Of a stretch of DNA of 40,961 nucleotides, positions 25,837 through 34,314 are shown piece by piece (positions within the stretch are counted from its first letter, which is position 1; each line of letters begins with the position of its first letter). This DNA is from Candidatus Poribacteria bacterium (GTDB lineage Bacteria; Poribacteria; WGA-4E; PCPOR2b). The notes under the pieces were generated by a model. The model had not been told where the DNA came from. It ran no database searches and worked only from the letters and a program-made list of their open reading frames with translations. The stretch spans positions 1-40,961 of the forward strand of contig JAJEAL010000011.1 in assembly GCA_022822785.1 (NCBI GenBank). The letters run 5' to 3'. The translations under genes and the position numbers were made by a program.

Positions 25837-27375
25837 ATGAATGATGGACATGGAAATGGAGTGAACCCGAGCTTGAACGGTAGACCTTACCATAGCGCTG
25901 ACAACGGATTTGCTTGTGCAGCAGCAGGCAGAGGGGTCACAGAAGCATTGCAAGAACACCTCAATGTAATTATCCGTAATGAGGAATTAGAAATAGAAAG
26001 AAGTCATTCACAGATTCAAGCAGACATAAAGGCCTTGGTTGAGGATAAGGAACGACTTGAAGAACGGAAACTCGATTTGCAAGACAACATTAAGACCTTG
26101 GCCGAAGAACACTCTGCGAAAGAGGTGAAGCTTTCTGAATTAACAACAGAATTGGAAGCACCCGTAACACCTGATTCGGCTCCACCAGACCCGCGTGTTG
26201 AGGCGTTGAAAAGTGAAATTGATGAGAATACTTCAGCATTAGAAGAAAAGCAGGTCGCCCGCGTTAAGATCGAAACCGATCTAGAGGCACCAACAGAGGT
26301 CGAATTAAAACCGCCGTCTGTTGACAAAGCTCCAGTTTCACGATTTTCCGCTCTTGATAAGGGCTTCGCAGGTTTAACCGCCTTCGTTCTTGTGGGGCTA
26401 GTTTTCTACCTCTTCATCTTTTATGCTTCAGTAGGAGATAGAACTTTCACAGAAGGCATCGGAACTAACCTCGAAAAGCAACATATTATTATTCCTCATG
26501 CTTTATCCAAGGCGTGGGAATCATCACCCAAAAATTGGTTCGTCCTCACGTTCCCTTTTATTTTTCTAACGCTTGCAATTATCTTCTACTTTTTTGACGA
26601 ACACTCAGAAAACAAGTGGTCTAAGTTCTGGGTACTTGGACCTACTCTGCTAATCGATAGTGTAATTGCAGTCAAGATCTCACAACAGATGCATGAGTTT
26701 AAGGAAGGAATGGAAACAAAATATGTATGGAGCGAAAATTGGATAGAAATCTTATCCGTTCTCCTTTTAGGTTTCGGAGTTTCACTACTTCTAGGTTATG
26801 GTTTGTCTTGGGTTATGAGGGTGTGGAATAGAGGAAAACAACCCCAAGGCGAACCAGAACAATTAGAAAGGCTAAAAAGAGTAGAACAGAACAACCGCTG
26901 GGTTGAACTAGCCGCTTTAACCCAAGAAATACAACACTTGCAGAACAGAATTGACGGTCTAAAGCAAGAGAGAGAAACTTGCGAAAGAGGTATTGAGGAG
27001 GCTTCCAAGCAGCAGCTAGACGCACACTCTGAAGCCCACAAGCACCCAATTCAGGTAGAAATTGCCCGCCTGAATGCCGAAAAAGAAAACCTGCAAAACC
27101 AGATTGCTGAATGCAATGAGCAGGTTGAAAGTATTCAAAAGGAAATAAATCAGTGTGAAGCTGAAATCGAGGCTCTGTTAAAGCGTCAACGCGAAAGGGT
27201 CATTGATGTAAAGAAGTTGGAAGCACAGGCAAACGAGTTCGTGAGTGGCTGGTGTCGATATGTAGCCCAGAGTAAAACCCAGTTACCTGCTGATATCACG
27301 ACCCAAATTAAAGATATTCAGCACCTAGCACATGAGACACTTGAAACATACAAAGTATCTCTCGCAACAGTCTAA
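25837..27375 (+). CDS. Four-TM membrane protein with two long coiled coils, unknown family
   Basis: The 512-residue protein has coiled coil 1 at about residues 45-150 (rich in E, K, L with heptads), TM segments near 177-199, 235-253, 264-280 and 303-325, then coiled coil 2 at about 340-465. With an even number of TM segments both coiled coils lie on the same side, probably the cytoplasm. No peptidoglycan-binding, MotA or ATPase motif is visible. GGAGAAAGCTCA precedes the ATG. It sits between the GIY-YIG-like and vWA-like genes with 11-bp gaps on both sides, so the three are probably one functional unit. I do not recognise the family. Confidence 0.7.
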   Translation: MNDGHGNGVNPSLNGRPYHSADNGFACAAAGRGVTEALQEHLNVIIRNEELEIERSHSQIQADIKALVEDKERLEERKLDLQDNIKTLAEEHSAKEVKLSELTTELEAPVTPDSAPPDPRVEALKSEIDENTSALEEKQVARVKIETDLEAPTEVELKPPSVDKAPVSRFSALDKGFAGLTAFVLVGLVFYLFIFYASVGDRTFTEGIGTNLEKQHIIIPHALSKAWESSPKNWFVLTFPFIFLTLAIIFYFFDEHSENKWSKFWVLGPTLLIDSVIAVKISQQMHEFKEGMETKYVWSENWIEILSVLLLGFGVSLLLGYGLSWVMRVWNRGKQPQGEPEQLERLKRVEQNNRWVELAALTQEIQHLQNRIDGLKQERETCERGIEEASKQQLDAHSEAHKHPIQVEIARLNAEKENLQNQIAECNEQVESIQKEINQCEAEIEALLKRQRERVIDVKKLEAQANEFVSGWCRYVAQSKTQLPADITTQIKDIQHLAHETLETYKVSLATV

Positions 27376-27386
27376 GGAATTTTTAT

Positions 27387-28274
27387 ATGAGAAAAATGAA
27401 AATTTTTGTAGTTGTGTGCGCAGTATTTTTTTCCCTCTTAAACGCAAACAAATTGGACGGACAAGAATCAGCTTCGCTTAATGTCTTAAATATCATTGTA
27501 ATCCTTGACACATCAGACCGAACGACGCATCCCAACCAAATAAGAAGGGACATCGAAATTGTGAGAGGTATTGTTACCGAGTTTGAAAAGGTTGTTAGGG
27601 GTCATATTAACAATTCTGTCAATCTTGAGTATAAAGATTCTCTCGCTGTTGTTGTCCCAGAACAGCCGTCAGTGCCTCCAATTCCATGGGCGATTATGGA
27701 GAAACTCACAATTGAGGATCCAGGAGAACATAGGAGCCTTGAAGGTAGTTCCGGTATCTTTACTGATTTGGAAAAACAGATACAGGTATTACTTGATGAA
27801 ATGCCTAAACTATACAAATTTGTCGAGCAACACGAGCAACCTGGGTCTGACATTTGGAGTTGGTTCAAATATGAAGCCGAGGATTATTTCTCAAGCGATC
27901 ATCAGAACCTTATTATCTGCCTTTCCGATGGCTACCTTTATTTTGACCGAAACATTGAAGGGAGACGTCTCCCAGGCACATACATGCAGGTCCGCAAATT
28001 ACGCGATGATCCGAACTGGCAACAGAGAATACACGACAGTGAAGGCTTATCCTCAATCGGAAAAGATTTTAGCCCTTTCAATGTGAAATTCCTCATGGGT
28101 GAAATCACACTTCAAGATGATAGCTCCGGTATTCCTTATCAACAAGACTTTGATATTATCAAAGAATATTGGGGAACATGGTTAAATTCAATGGGAATTC
28201 AGCATATCGACTTCAGGAGACGTCTTTCGCTACAAAGGATTAAATCTTTTATTTCCGGGGAGGACGGACCATGA
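27387..28274 (+). CDS. Secreted vWA-like protein with degenerate MIDAS
   Basis: The 295-residue product has an N-terminal signal peptide (KIFVVVCAVFFSLLNA). A vWA-like fold is suggested by LNIIVILDTSDRT (D41; the usual DxSxS reads D-T-S-D-R) and by NLIICLSDGYLYFD. The metal site is therefore incomplete. No lipobox or C-terminal anchor is visible, so it is probably periplasmic. Last gene of the island operon. Its stop is directly followed by the right-hand CocE remnant. Function unknown; it may sense or bind an envelope partner of the coiled-coil membrane protein. Confidence 0.65.
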   Translation: MRKMKIFVVVCAVFFSLLNANKLDGQESASLNVLNIIVILDTSDRTTHPNQIRRDIEIVRGIVTEFEKVVRGHINNSVNLEYKDSLAVVVPEQPSVPPIPWAIMEKLTIEDPGEHRSLEGSSGIFTDLEKQIQVLLDEMPKLYKFVEQHEQPGSDIWSWFKYEAEDYFSSDHQNLIICLSDGYLYFDRNIEGRRLPGTYMQVRKLRDDPNWQQRIHDSEGLSSIGKDFSPFNVKFLMGEITLQDDSSGIPYQQDFDIIKEYWGTWLNSMGIQHIDFRRRLSLQRIKSFISGEDGP

Positions 28275-28430
28275 ATAAACTCTACTCCAGCGACCCTCCC
28301 GAAATTCTACGCGACTCGTAACACCGGCGATCCAAATGATAGGCGATGGCATATCGCTGAAAACACCATCTACCATGAACTGAACCACGCTTCCTGTATC
28401 GTGTTGCCTACGCACCCGCTTGATTCTTAA
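28275..28430 (+). pseudogene. 3' remnant of a CocE/NonD hydrolase gene, copy B
   Basis: Starting right after the vWA-like stop, the frame reads LPKFYATRNTGDPNDRRW, then HIAENTIYHELNHASCIVL and PTHPLDS to a stop at 28428-28430, the C-terminal end of a CocE/NonD hydrolase. The upstream hydrolase part is missing and replaced by the island operon. The stop overlaps the FIST stop on the other strand. Confidence 0.65.
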
Positions 28431-28465
28431 GTCTCGGAACAGAGGACAAGTGCTCCTGTGTAGGC
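28336..28465 (+). repeat. 130-bp imperfect direct repeat, right copy
   Basis: Partner of 24926-25055 (gap-free alignment, offset 3410 bp). Here the right part lies within the 3' end of the intact FIST gene. Confidence 0.85.
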
Positions 28466-29602
28466 GTGTGCGAAATTCCGACTACCGATTGGAGCAAATT
28501 CGGCATTTCCGAAGAAACCGATAATCGGTAGATCTGGAAATTTTTCCTTGATAATCTGAATATCGTGATTTGGTTCACCGTATAACCCAGTACCCCTGCC
28601 CAAGCAGTTGAAGTAAAGCCCAAAAGCTGGCGGATGTGCCTGCGTTTTCTCATGCAACCGATTCACGATAGCCCGAATATCTTCGGCGGCGGCAAAAGGA
28701 TTGCGCAGATGAAATTGCACAATCTGTCCTGTTTCGATCCGCTCCGCAACGCCAACGGCAGCACTTTGCGGATCAATACCTGTGATATTGCGAATCAGGT
28801 AATCACCCGGTCTTGGTAACCTATTCGAGGTATCCATTGCGATGCCTATGAAAATCATCCTGCCTGAACGCTGTATATCTTCCTCGGTCAGCAATGCAAT
28901 CGATTCTTGCAGCACCTCAACGGCTTCTCTGCCATCCAATTCAAAAATGAGATTGTCTTCTGCGCGGGTAATTTCAATGGGACTTCCAATAGGTTGGCAG
29001 CCTTGTGCAACACCGATTTCGGCATGAAAATTCCCGGTTAATAACGCCCCTGCTACGCTCGATTCTGTTATTTCTGTTCCACACCATTGATGCATTTGCC
29101 CGCTTATTGGATCTCCCGAAGCAGCTCCACCTACGATGGGAAGTACTTCTCCACTTCCTCCAATCTGCTGGACAAGTTCGGCAGGTTGGGCACACCGTAC
29201 ATCAGGCAATACGACCAAGAGTGAATTGTCACGCACTTCCGATTGTATGTGACTGCGAATAGTAGTACCAATAGGCAATCTGTCATCTTCGGAAACGCAG
29301 AAGGAGAGAACAGATAACTGGTCTGAACGGAGTACAAGAACAGCAACAACGGAGGTCCCTTCAAACTCACCGTCCGACGTGAGGACACCCATCCCACTAC
29401 AACCGATTAGGTGATCGCACCCCGATATTCTTTGTACTGCTTCACAGAGCTGTGTATACTCGTTTCGGTAGTCTACGGTTGCGAAAACAACCGCGAGATC
29501 TGCTTTTGCCAATTTTGCTTTGCCCATAGCCACTGTGGCTGCGTGTTCAGCGGCTTCGGGTCCTGAAGTACTCAGGCTATGTCCAACACCAGCGCGTATC
29601 AT
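28427..29602 (-). CDS. FIST-domain sensory protein (FIST_N and FIST_C)
   Basis: The 391-residue soluble protein has the FIST N domain (LIGCSGMGVLTSDGEFEG, PIVGGAASGD) and C domain (GLYFNCLGRGTGLYG, then IIGFFGNAEFAPIGSRNF and AHAYTGALVLCSET). FIST domains bind small ligands, thought to include amino acids, and are usually coupled to signalling modules. Here the protein stands alone. It lies 89 bp downstream of the ATP-grasp ligase on the same strand. Its last codons overlap the CocE remnant on the plus strand. It is intact, unlike copy A. Confidence 0.88.
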   Translation of the reverse strand: MIRAGVGHSLSTSGPEAAEHAATVAMGKAKLAKADLAVVFATVDYRNEYTQLCEAVQRISGCDHLIGCSGMGVLTSDGEFEGTSVVAVLVLRSDQLSVLSFCVSEDDRLPIGTTIRSHIQSEVRDNSLLVVLPDVRCAQPAELVQQIGGSGEVLPIVGGAASGDPISGQMHQWCGTEITESSVAGALLTGNFHAEIGVAQGCQPIGSPIEITRAEDNLIFELDGREAVEVLQESIALLTEEDIQRSGRMIFIGIAMDTSNRLPRPGDYLIRNITGIDPQSAAVGVAERIETGQIVQFHLRNPFAAAEDIRAIVNRLHEKTQAHPPAFGLYFNCLGRGTGLYGEPNHDIQIIKEKFPDLPIIGFFGNAEFAPIGSRNFAHAYTGALVLCSET

Positions 29603-29691
29603 TAATCCTAACCTAGCCTTTCTGTCACTCAGAAGTTAGTATTTTTCGATAATATTTTCGCTGCCCTGCATTGTAACAGAGAAAGCTATAG

Positions 29692-30939
29692 TCACCCCGT
29701 GATGACGAATTCTAGGCGACGGTACGCCTCGCGCAGAGCAATTTCGACCTGTTCTGGGGTACTGCATCTGGCAAAGATAAAGCCAAGATACCGTGCACCC
29801 TCCGGCAAAGGCAACACCTCTCGTCCGATCGGTATGCTTATGGTAATCTCCTTGACGCCGGCAACCTGATTTGCATCTGTTTTCCCTTTTATTTGTCGCA
29901 AAATTCCGGCACGTGGGATAGGGATCATCATCACACCAGCTGGCTGCTGTTCACGTTGCAACGATTCAACGTCCATCCCGATAGCATGTCGAATGATGAG
30001 TTCTTCAAGCGAAATGCCTGTGCCAAAGCGCAAGGTCCGTGCACAGAGCCCGCCGATCGACCGGGCAGCAATTTCGATTATCCATGCACCATGATTGTTG
30101 ATTCGTAGCTCTGCGTGGACAGGTCCCTCTCGCAATCCGATCGCCTCTGCTGCCTGAGATGTGCATGAGATAATATCTTCTTGAATCTCAACCGGCAACC
30201 GGGAGGGAGTGATGTAGAGTGTTTCCTCAAAGAAGGGGCCATCTAACGGATCAGGTTTATCAAAGATAGCGAGCACCTTAAGCTGTCCGCGAATTAGGAT
30301 TCCTTCAAGCGCTACTTCTACTCCCGGTATAAAATCTTCAACAAGAATCTGTTGCGTTCTAGGGTCGTTGCGTGCTCTCACGTCAGGCAAGTCTAAAATG
30401 CTAACAATTGTCCGAAATGCTTGCCTAAATTCCTTGAAGTCGTTCGCCCGGATGACGCCCCGGCTCGCTGACAAAGAAAGCGGCTTGAGGACACATGGAA
30501 AGTTTATGCGACTCGCGACCCTCGCTGGATTGGTGTTGATCGAAACTGGCTCGAAGCGGGGTGAAGGGATGCCTGCGGCTGCCAGCACTTTCCGCATCTG
30601 ATATTTGTTTCGGGTGATGCGAGCAGATTCCACAGAATTATACGGCAGGGAAAGTGCCTGCGCTGCCATCGATACCAAAACTGTCGTATCGTCATCGACC
30701 CCAACAATTGCGTCAATCGGATGGGTTTGTGCAAACGCCACAATCGTTTTCGTTGCCTCTTCGGGTCTGCTAAAGTCGATGACAAAGGATTTTCGAGGTG
30801 AAAGCTCGGACAAGGTCTGAAGCTGATCTGACCCAACCACGACCGTTACGCCTAGTTGCGATGCAGCTGAGAGAAATGCTTCCGCGCGATATGTCTTGGT
30901 AGGCAAAAGTAGGAGGAGGCGTTTTTTATTTTTTTTCAT
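29692..30939 (-). CDS. ATP-grasp family carboxylate-amine ligase
   Basis: The 415-residue protein starts with a pre-ATP-grasp Rossmann-like part (RLLLLLPTKTYRAEAFL, then VGVDDDTTVLV). The ATP-grasp core follows: KYQMRKVLAAAGIPSPRF, FPCVLKPLSLSASRGV, ILVEDFIPGVEVALEG, GPVHAELRIN and WIIEIAARSIGG, which includes the Mg-binding residues. The layout matches L-amino-acid ligases, carnosine-synthase-like and BtrJ-type enzymes that join a carboxylate to an amine through an acyl phosphate. The substrate is not predictable. It is the first gene of a probable two-gene operon with the FIST protein. Confidence 0.88.
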   Translation of the reverse strand: MKKNKKRLLLLLPTKTYRAEAFLSAASQLGVTVVVGSDQLQTLSELSPRKSFVIDFSRPEEATKTIVAFAQTHPIDAIVGVDDDTTVLVSMAAQALSLPYNSVESARITRNKYQMRKVLAAAGIPSPRFEPVSINTNPARVASRINFPCVLKPLSLSASRGVIRANDFKEFRQAFRTIVSILDLPDVRARNDPRTQQILVEDFIPGVEVALEGILIRGQLKVLAIFDKPDPLDGPFFEETLYITPSRLPVEIQEDIISCTSQAAEAIGLREGPVHAELRINNHGAWIIEIAARSIGGLCARTLRFGTGISLEELIIRHAIGMDVESLQREQQPAGVMMIPIPRAGILRQIKGKTDANQVAGVKEITISIPIGREVLPLPEGARYLGFIFARCSTPEQVEIALREAYRRLEFVITG

Positions 30940-30987
30940 AAAATGTCTTCCAGCTAGGCAGATAATTCCTCAGAGTATGTTTGACAA

Positions 30988-31016
30988 ATTATACAGGACA
31001 TATGAAGCTAAAGCAA
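30988..31016 (-). promoter_or_regulatory. Promoter for the ATP-grasp/FIST operon
   Basis: On the minus strand TTGCTT (31016-31011), 17 bp, TATAAT (30993-30988), about 50 bp before the ATP-grasp start. Confidence 0.45.
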
Positions 31017-31041
31017 TCGGAAAAAAGCAGATAGAATGCAA

Positions 31042-31070
31042 TTGCAATTACCTACGTTCTGTGTTAAACT
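31042..31070 (+). promoter_or_regulatory. Possible promoter for the Tyr/Arg-rich lipoprotein gene
   Basis: TTGCAA (31042-31047), 17 bp, TAAACT (31065-31070). The -35 overlaps the palindrome TGCAATTGCA (31038-31047). Leader about 120 nt. Moderate match only. Confidence 0.3.
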
Positions 31071-31198
31071 ATAGCAGTTTTAGGTAGATTTAAGTAATTA
31101 TTGAAACACCACCAATACCGCGTTATCCATCAATGCTGATAAGTTAATCATAGTTTAGGTGTTGAAAATCCCTAATCCCCAATTTTAAGGAGCCAAAA

Positions 31199-32008
31199 AT
31201 GATATACCGAAACTTTTTAGGTATCTTTGCCCTTATCACGCTCATCAGCATTCTGGTAGGCTGTGCGCCAAAGCCACAGATTGAAATTTACATGGAACCT
31301 GTTATGGGAAGAGAAGGTGCCGAAGTTGATGCACAAGCAGGTTTTGTCTCTGTGGAACAGCACGATGTCCAAATTACACTTGAACCACTCGATGAAGTAA
31401 AGTTGTTTGAATTAACAGAAGATCCACGGACCAATCCGTACATCGGGATTGACCGTTGGGGTAATGTCGAGTCGCTGTATACCGTTTTTGGTATCCACGT
31501 CGAAAACAGGTCCAATTCGCGCGTCATTGTTGATCCAACAGCAATTTTGGTTGATCTAAACGGCGAACAGTATGCCGCTCTCCCCTACGATTACTTCAAA
31601 GAGCTATACGAGAACATAAGACCAAGAACGGTTGCATTCTACGCCCCCGTACATCGATACCGTTATCCACGTGCTTACTATCGCAGTCCCTACCGTTATT
31701 ATCATCACCCGTATACTTATCGTCTAGGTTACCGTCGTCCTTACACACGGTATAGGGTATACGATTATTACCCAGATCCAGCTGCTGCACATCATGAACG
31801 GCTAGTTGCACGTGAAACTGTATTCGATGGCGGTCAACTATTTGCTGGTGCACAACGTGAGGGGCTCCTGGTCTTTGATAGACTTGACATTGATACAACA
31901 GATGTGAAGGTTATCTTACCGGAAGTCCAGATTATCAATAAAAAGAAAAGACGGTCGAAATCTGATTTTGTGTTCGATTTTCGACAAGTTGTCAATGTAA
32001 AAGAATGA
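31199..32008 (+). CDS. Lipoprotein with a Tyr/Arg/His/Pro-rich central segment
   Basis: The 269-residue product has a signal peptide with lipobox ILVGC (C22), then two beta-rich parts. They are separated by a low-complexity stretch at about residues 147-198 made mostly of Y, R, H and P (for example RYRYPRAYYRSPYRYYHHPY). AAGGAG precedes the ATG. No catalytic motif is visible and I recognise no family. Such aromatic-basic stretches can mediate surface or polymer binding, which is inference. It is followed by a terminator and so is transcribed separately from livJ. Confidence 0.75.
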   Translation: MIYRNFLGIFALITLISILVGCAPKPQIEIYMEPVMGREGAEVDAQAGFVSVEQHDVQITLEPLDEVKLFELTEDPRTNPYIGIDRWGNVESLYTVFGIHVENRSNSRVIVDPTAILVDLNGEQYAALPYDYFKELYENIRPRTVAFYAPVHRYRYPRAYYRSPYRYYHHPYTYRLGYRRPYTRYRVYDYYPDPAAAHHERLVARETVFDGGQLFAGAQREGLLVFDRLDIDTTDVKVILPEVQIINKKKRRSKSDFVFDFRQVVNVKE

Positions 32009-32040
32009 AACCTTTGACAAGATTAGGCAGAATCACTTAG

Positions 32041-32087
32041 ATTGTCAGCAATGAACAGGTTGTCGTGATGTCGTTGCTGACAATTTT
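32041..32087 (+). terminator. Rho-independent terminator after the lipoprotein gene
   Basis: A perfect 11-bp stem, ATTGTCAGCAA (32041-32051) and TTGCTGACAAT (32074-32084), followed by a short T run. The T tract is weak. Confidence 0.7.
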
Positions 32088-32120
32088 CTGTCTAAGGTGA
32101 ATCAATCAGGGAGGTAAATT

Positions 32121-33293
32121 ATGAAGAAAAGCAGAGCCTTTTCAACTGTATTGTCTGTTATTTGTGCCGTAGCGTTTTTCACGATTTTAAGTTTTACACT
32201 CACCAGCTGTGAAACTAGAAATGAGATTAAGATTGCTGTTGCGGGGCCCTTTACTGGTCCTGTTGCTGCTTTCGGGGAGATGATTAAACGTGGTGCCCAG
32301 CTCAAGGCAAAAGAGATTAATGCTGCAGGTGGCGTCAACGGCAAAACACTAACGCTTGTTTTTGAGGACGATACCGGCAAAGATAAAGAAGCCAGTTTAG
32401 TTGCAGAACGAATCGCTAGCAATCGGCAGATCCTTGCAGTCGTTGGACACTTTAATAGCTCTTGCACGTTAGCTGGTAAGCCCATCTATAAACGCGCTGG
32501 TATTGTCGAGCTCTCGCCCGGCTCAACCAACGTCCGCGTTTGTGTGGGAAGTGACTGGACATTCAGAAATTTGTACCGTGACGATTTTCAGGGCGCGTTT
32601 GTGGCGAGATATATCAAGAATGTACTGGGAGATATTCAAAAGATTGCCATCTTTTTTGATAACGATGACTACGGACGCGGTCTTAAAGATGGTTTCACGT
32701 CCGTTGCTGAAGACCTGGGGCTGGAAATCATTGCAGCCGAGGCGTACGATCGCGACAACACTGACTTTAAGGCGCAGTTGACAAGCATTAAGGCGAAGAA
32801 CCCCGACTTAATTTTTCTTTCAGGTTTGTATAGCCAGGCGGGTTTAATCGTATCACAAGCCCGTGAGGCAGGCATCACCGCCCAACTTTTTGGTGCGGAC
32901 GGTGTTGACTCTCCTGATTTCCTTACAATCGCAGGTGATGCGGCCGAAGGCACCTATGTCTCGACACCGTTTGTGTTTGAACTTGGCGGTCCCGAAGCCC
33001 AAAGGATGGCGGTGGCATTCGAGGAAATGCATGAGGTTGCTCCCGATACTTGGGCAGCACTGACCTATGATGCGGTCGGTATGATTATTGAAGCAATCGA
33101 AAAAGGTGGTGAAAATCGCACAGCTATTCGCGACCATTTAGCGTCAATTAACAGTCCTGAAAAAGGGTACAACGGCATCACAGGTTTGACCTATTTTGAT
33201 GAAAATGGAGATTGCACCAAACCGGCTTATGTTAAAATTGTCAAAGATGGTCAGTTTGTTCCTGCTGAAGGACAGATGCTTAGTACGGAGTAA
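32121..33293 (+). CDS. livJ: Branched-chain amino acid ABC transporter substrate-binding lipoprotein (LivJ-like)
   Basis: The 390-residue periplasmic-binding-protein fold type I is preceded by a signal peptide with lipobox LTSC. Typical features are IKIAVAGPFTGPVAAFGEMI, AGGVNGKTLTLVFEDD, VVGHFNSSCTLAGKPIY, IFFDNDDYGRGL and GADGVDSPDF. It delivers the ligand to LivH/LivM. Family members bind branched-chain amino acids, amides or urea, so the ligand is not certain. It precedes livH by 113 bp on the same strand. AGGGAGG lies before the ATG. Confidence 0.92.
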   Translation: MKKSRAFSTVLSVICAVAFFTILSFTLTSCETRNEIKIAVAGPFTGPVAAFGEMIKRGAQLKAKEINAAGGVNGKTLTLVFEDDTGKDKEASLVAERIASNRQILAVVGHFNSSCTLAGKPIYKRAGIVELSPGSTNVRVCVGSDWTFRNLYRDDFQGAFVARYIKNVLGDIQKIAIFFDNDDYGRGLKDGFTSVAEDLGLEIIAAEAYDRDNTDFKAQLTSIKAKNPDLIFLSGLYSQAGLIVSQAREAGITAQLFGADGVDSPDFLTIAGDAAEGTYVSTPFVFELGGPEAQRMAVAFEEMHEVAPDTWAALTYDAVGMIIEAIEKGGENRTAIRDHLASINSPEKGYNGITGLTYFDENGDCTKPAYVKIVKDGQFVPAEGQMLSTE

Positions 33294-33406
33294 TGTGCAC
33301 GATATTGTCTCACGCGGCTGCTGTGAAACCTTGCACCGCGTCTTATTGATTCGCTCGTTGACATATTATATTTCACACCTAATGTCGTAGGAGCTCTTGA
33401 TTTTTT

Positions 33407-34300
33407 ATGGCCCAATTTCTGGAACAGATTATTAATGGACTCGTGCTTGGCGGCATTTACGCCCTAATAGCCGTGGGTTATACGATGGTTTACGGCATCA
33501 TCCAACTCATCAACTTTGCACACGGCGAGATTTTTATGTTTGGGGCGTATTTTGCTTTCTTATGCGTCACCACGTTTGGACTGTCATTTTGGGTCGCATT
33601 ACCGCTTAGCATGGGCATGTGCGCTTTGATGGGAATGCTGATTGACTTCGTCGCCTACCGCCCACTCCGTGACGCCCCACGCCTATCCGCGCTGATTACT
33701 GCTATTGGCATGTCTCTGGTGCTACAGAATCTTGCTCGCTTGATCTGGGGGGCAAGATGGCGCAAATTTCCCGCCGACGCAACACCTACACTTTTGACAG
33801 GAAATGCTATTCCCTTACCCGGCGGGGCACAAGTTTCATTCCTTGATGTTTTTATCATCTTGCTTGCTGTGGGCTTGATGATTGGCTTAAACCGGTTAAT
33901 TCACTTAACGAAAATTGGAAAAGCGATGCGGGCTTGCGCTCAAAATAGGATTGCAGCAAGCCTGATGGGCATTGATACCAATCGCGTAATCACAGTAACC
34001 TTTGCGATTGGATCTGCGCTGGGAGCTGTTGCGGGTGTCATGGTCGGGCTGCGTGAGGTCACAGAACCGGCGATGGGGTACTACAAAGGGGTCGCAGCCT
34101 TTGCCGCCGCTGTGCTTGGAGGGATTGGTAACATTACCGGCGCAATGCTCGGCGGCGTGGTACTCGGCGTTGCGGAAGCCCTCGGTGCTGGCTATATCTC
34201 CTCTGAGTACCGCCTAGCGATCGCATATATCATTATGATTCTCGTTATTATCTTTCGCCCATCTGGGCTGCTAGGCAAATCAACAGCGACCCGGGCTTAA
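33407..34300 (+). CDS. livH: Branched-chain amino acid ABC transporter permease LivH
   Basis: The 297-residue multi-spanning permease shows the LivH opening LVLGGIYALIAVGYTMVYGI with INFAHGEIFMFGAY, the coupling region KAMRACAQNRIAASLMGID and the ending RPSGLLGK. Length is normal. It is followed 14 bp later by livM, so both are one transcript. Confidence 0.93.
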   Translation: MAQFLEQIINGLVLGGIYALIAVGYTMVYGIIQLINFAHGEIFMFGAYFAFLCVTTFGLSFWVALPLSMGMCALMGMLIDFVAYRPLRDAPRLSALITAIGMSLVLQNLARLIWGARWRKFPADATPTLLTGNAIPLPGGAQVSFLDVFIILLAVGLMIGLNRLIHLTKIGKAMRACAQNRIAASLMGIDTNRVITVTFAIGSALGAVAGVMVGLREVTEPAMGYYKGVAAFAAAVLGGIGNITGAMLGGVVLGVAEALGAGYISSEYRLAIAYIIMILVIIFRPSGLLGKSTATRA

Positions 34301-34314
34301 TCCAAAAAACCAAC

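Noticed and set aside
25837-28274. Zorya-like or MotAB-like defence system
   Set aside because: The membrane protein lacks MotA-type TM pattern and the secreted protein lacks a peptidoglycan-binding OmpA domain.
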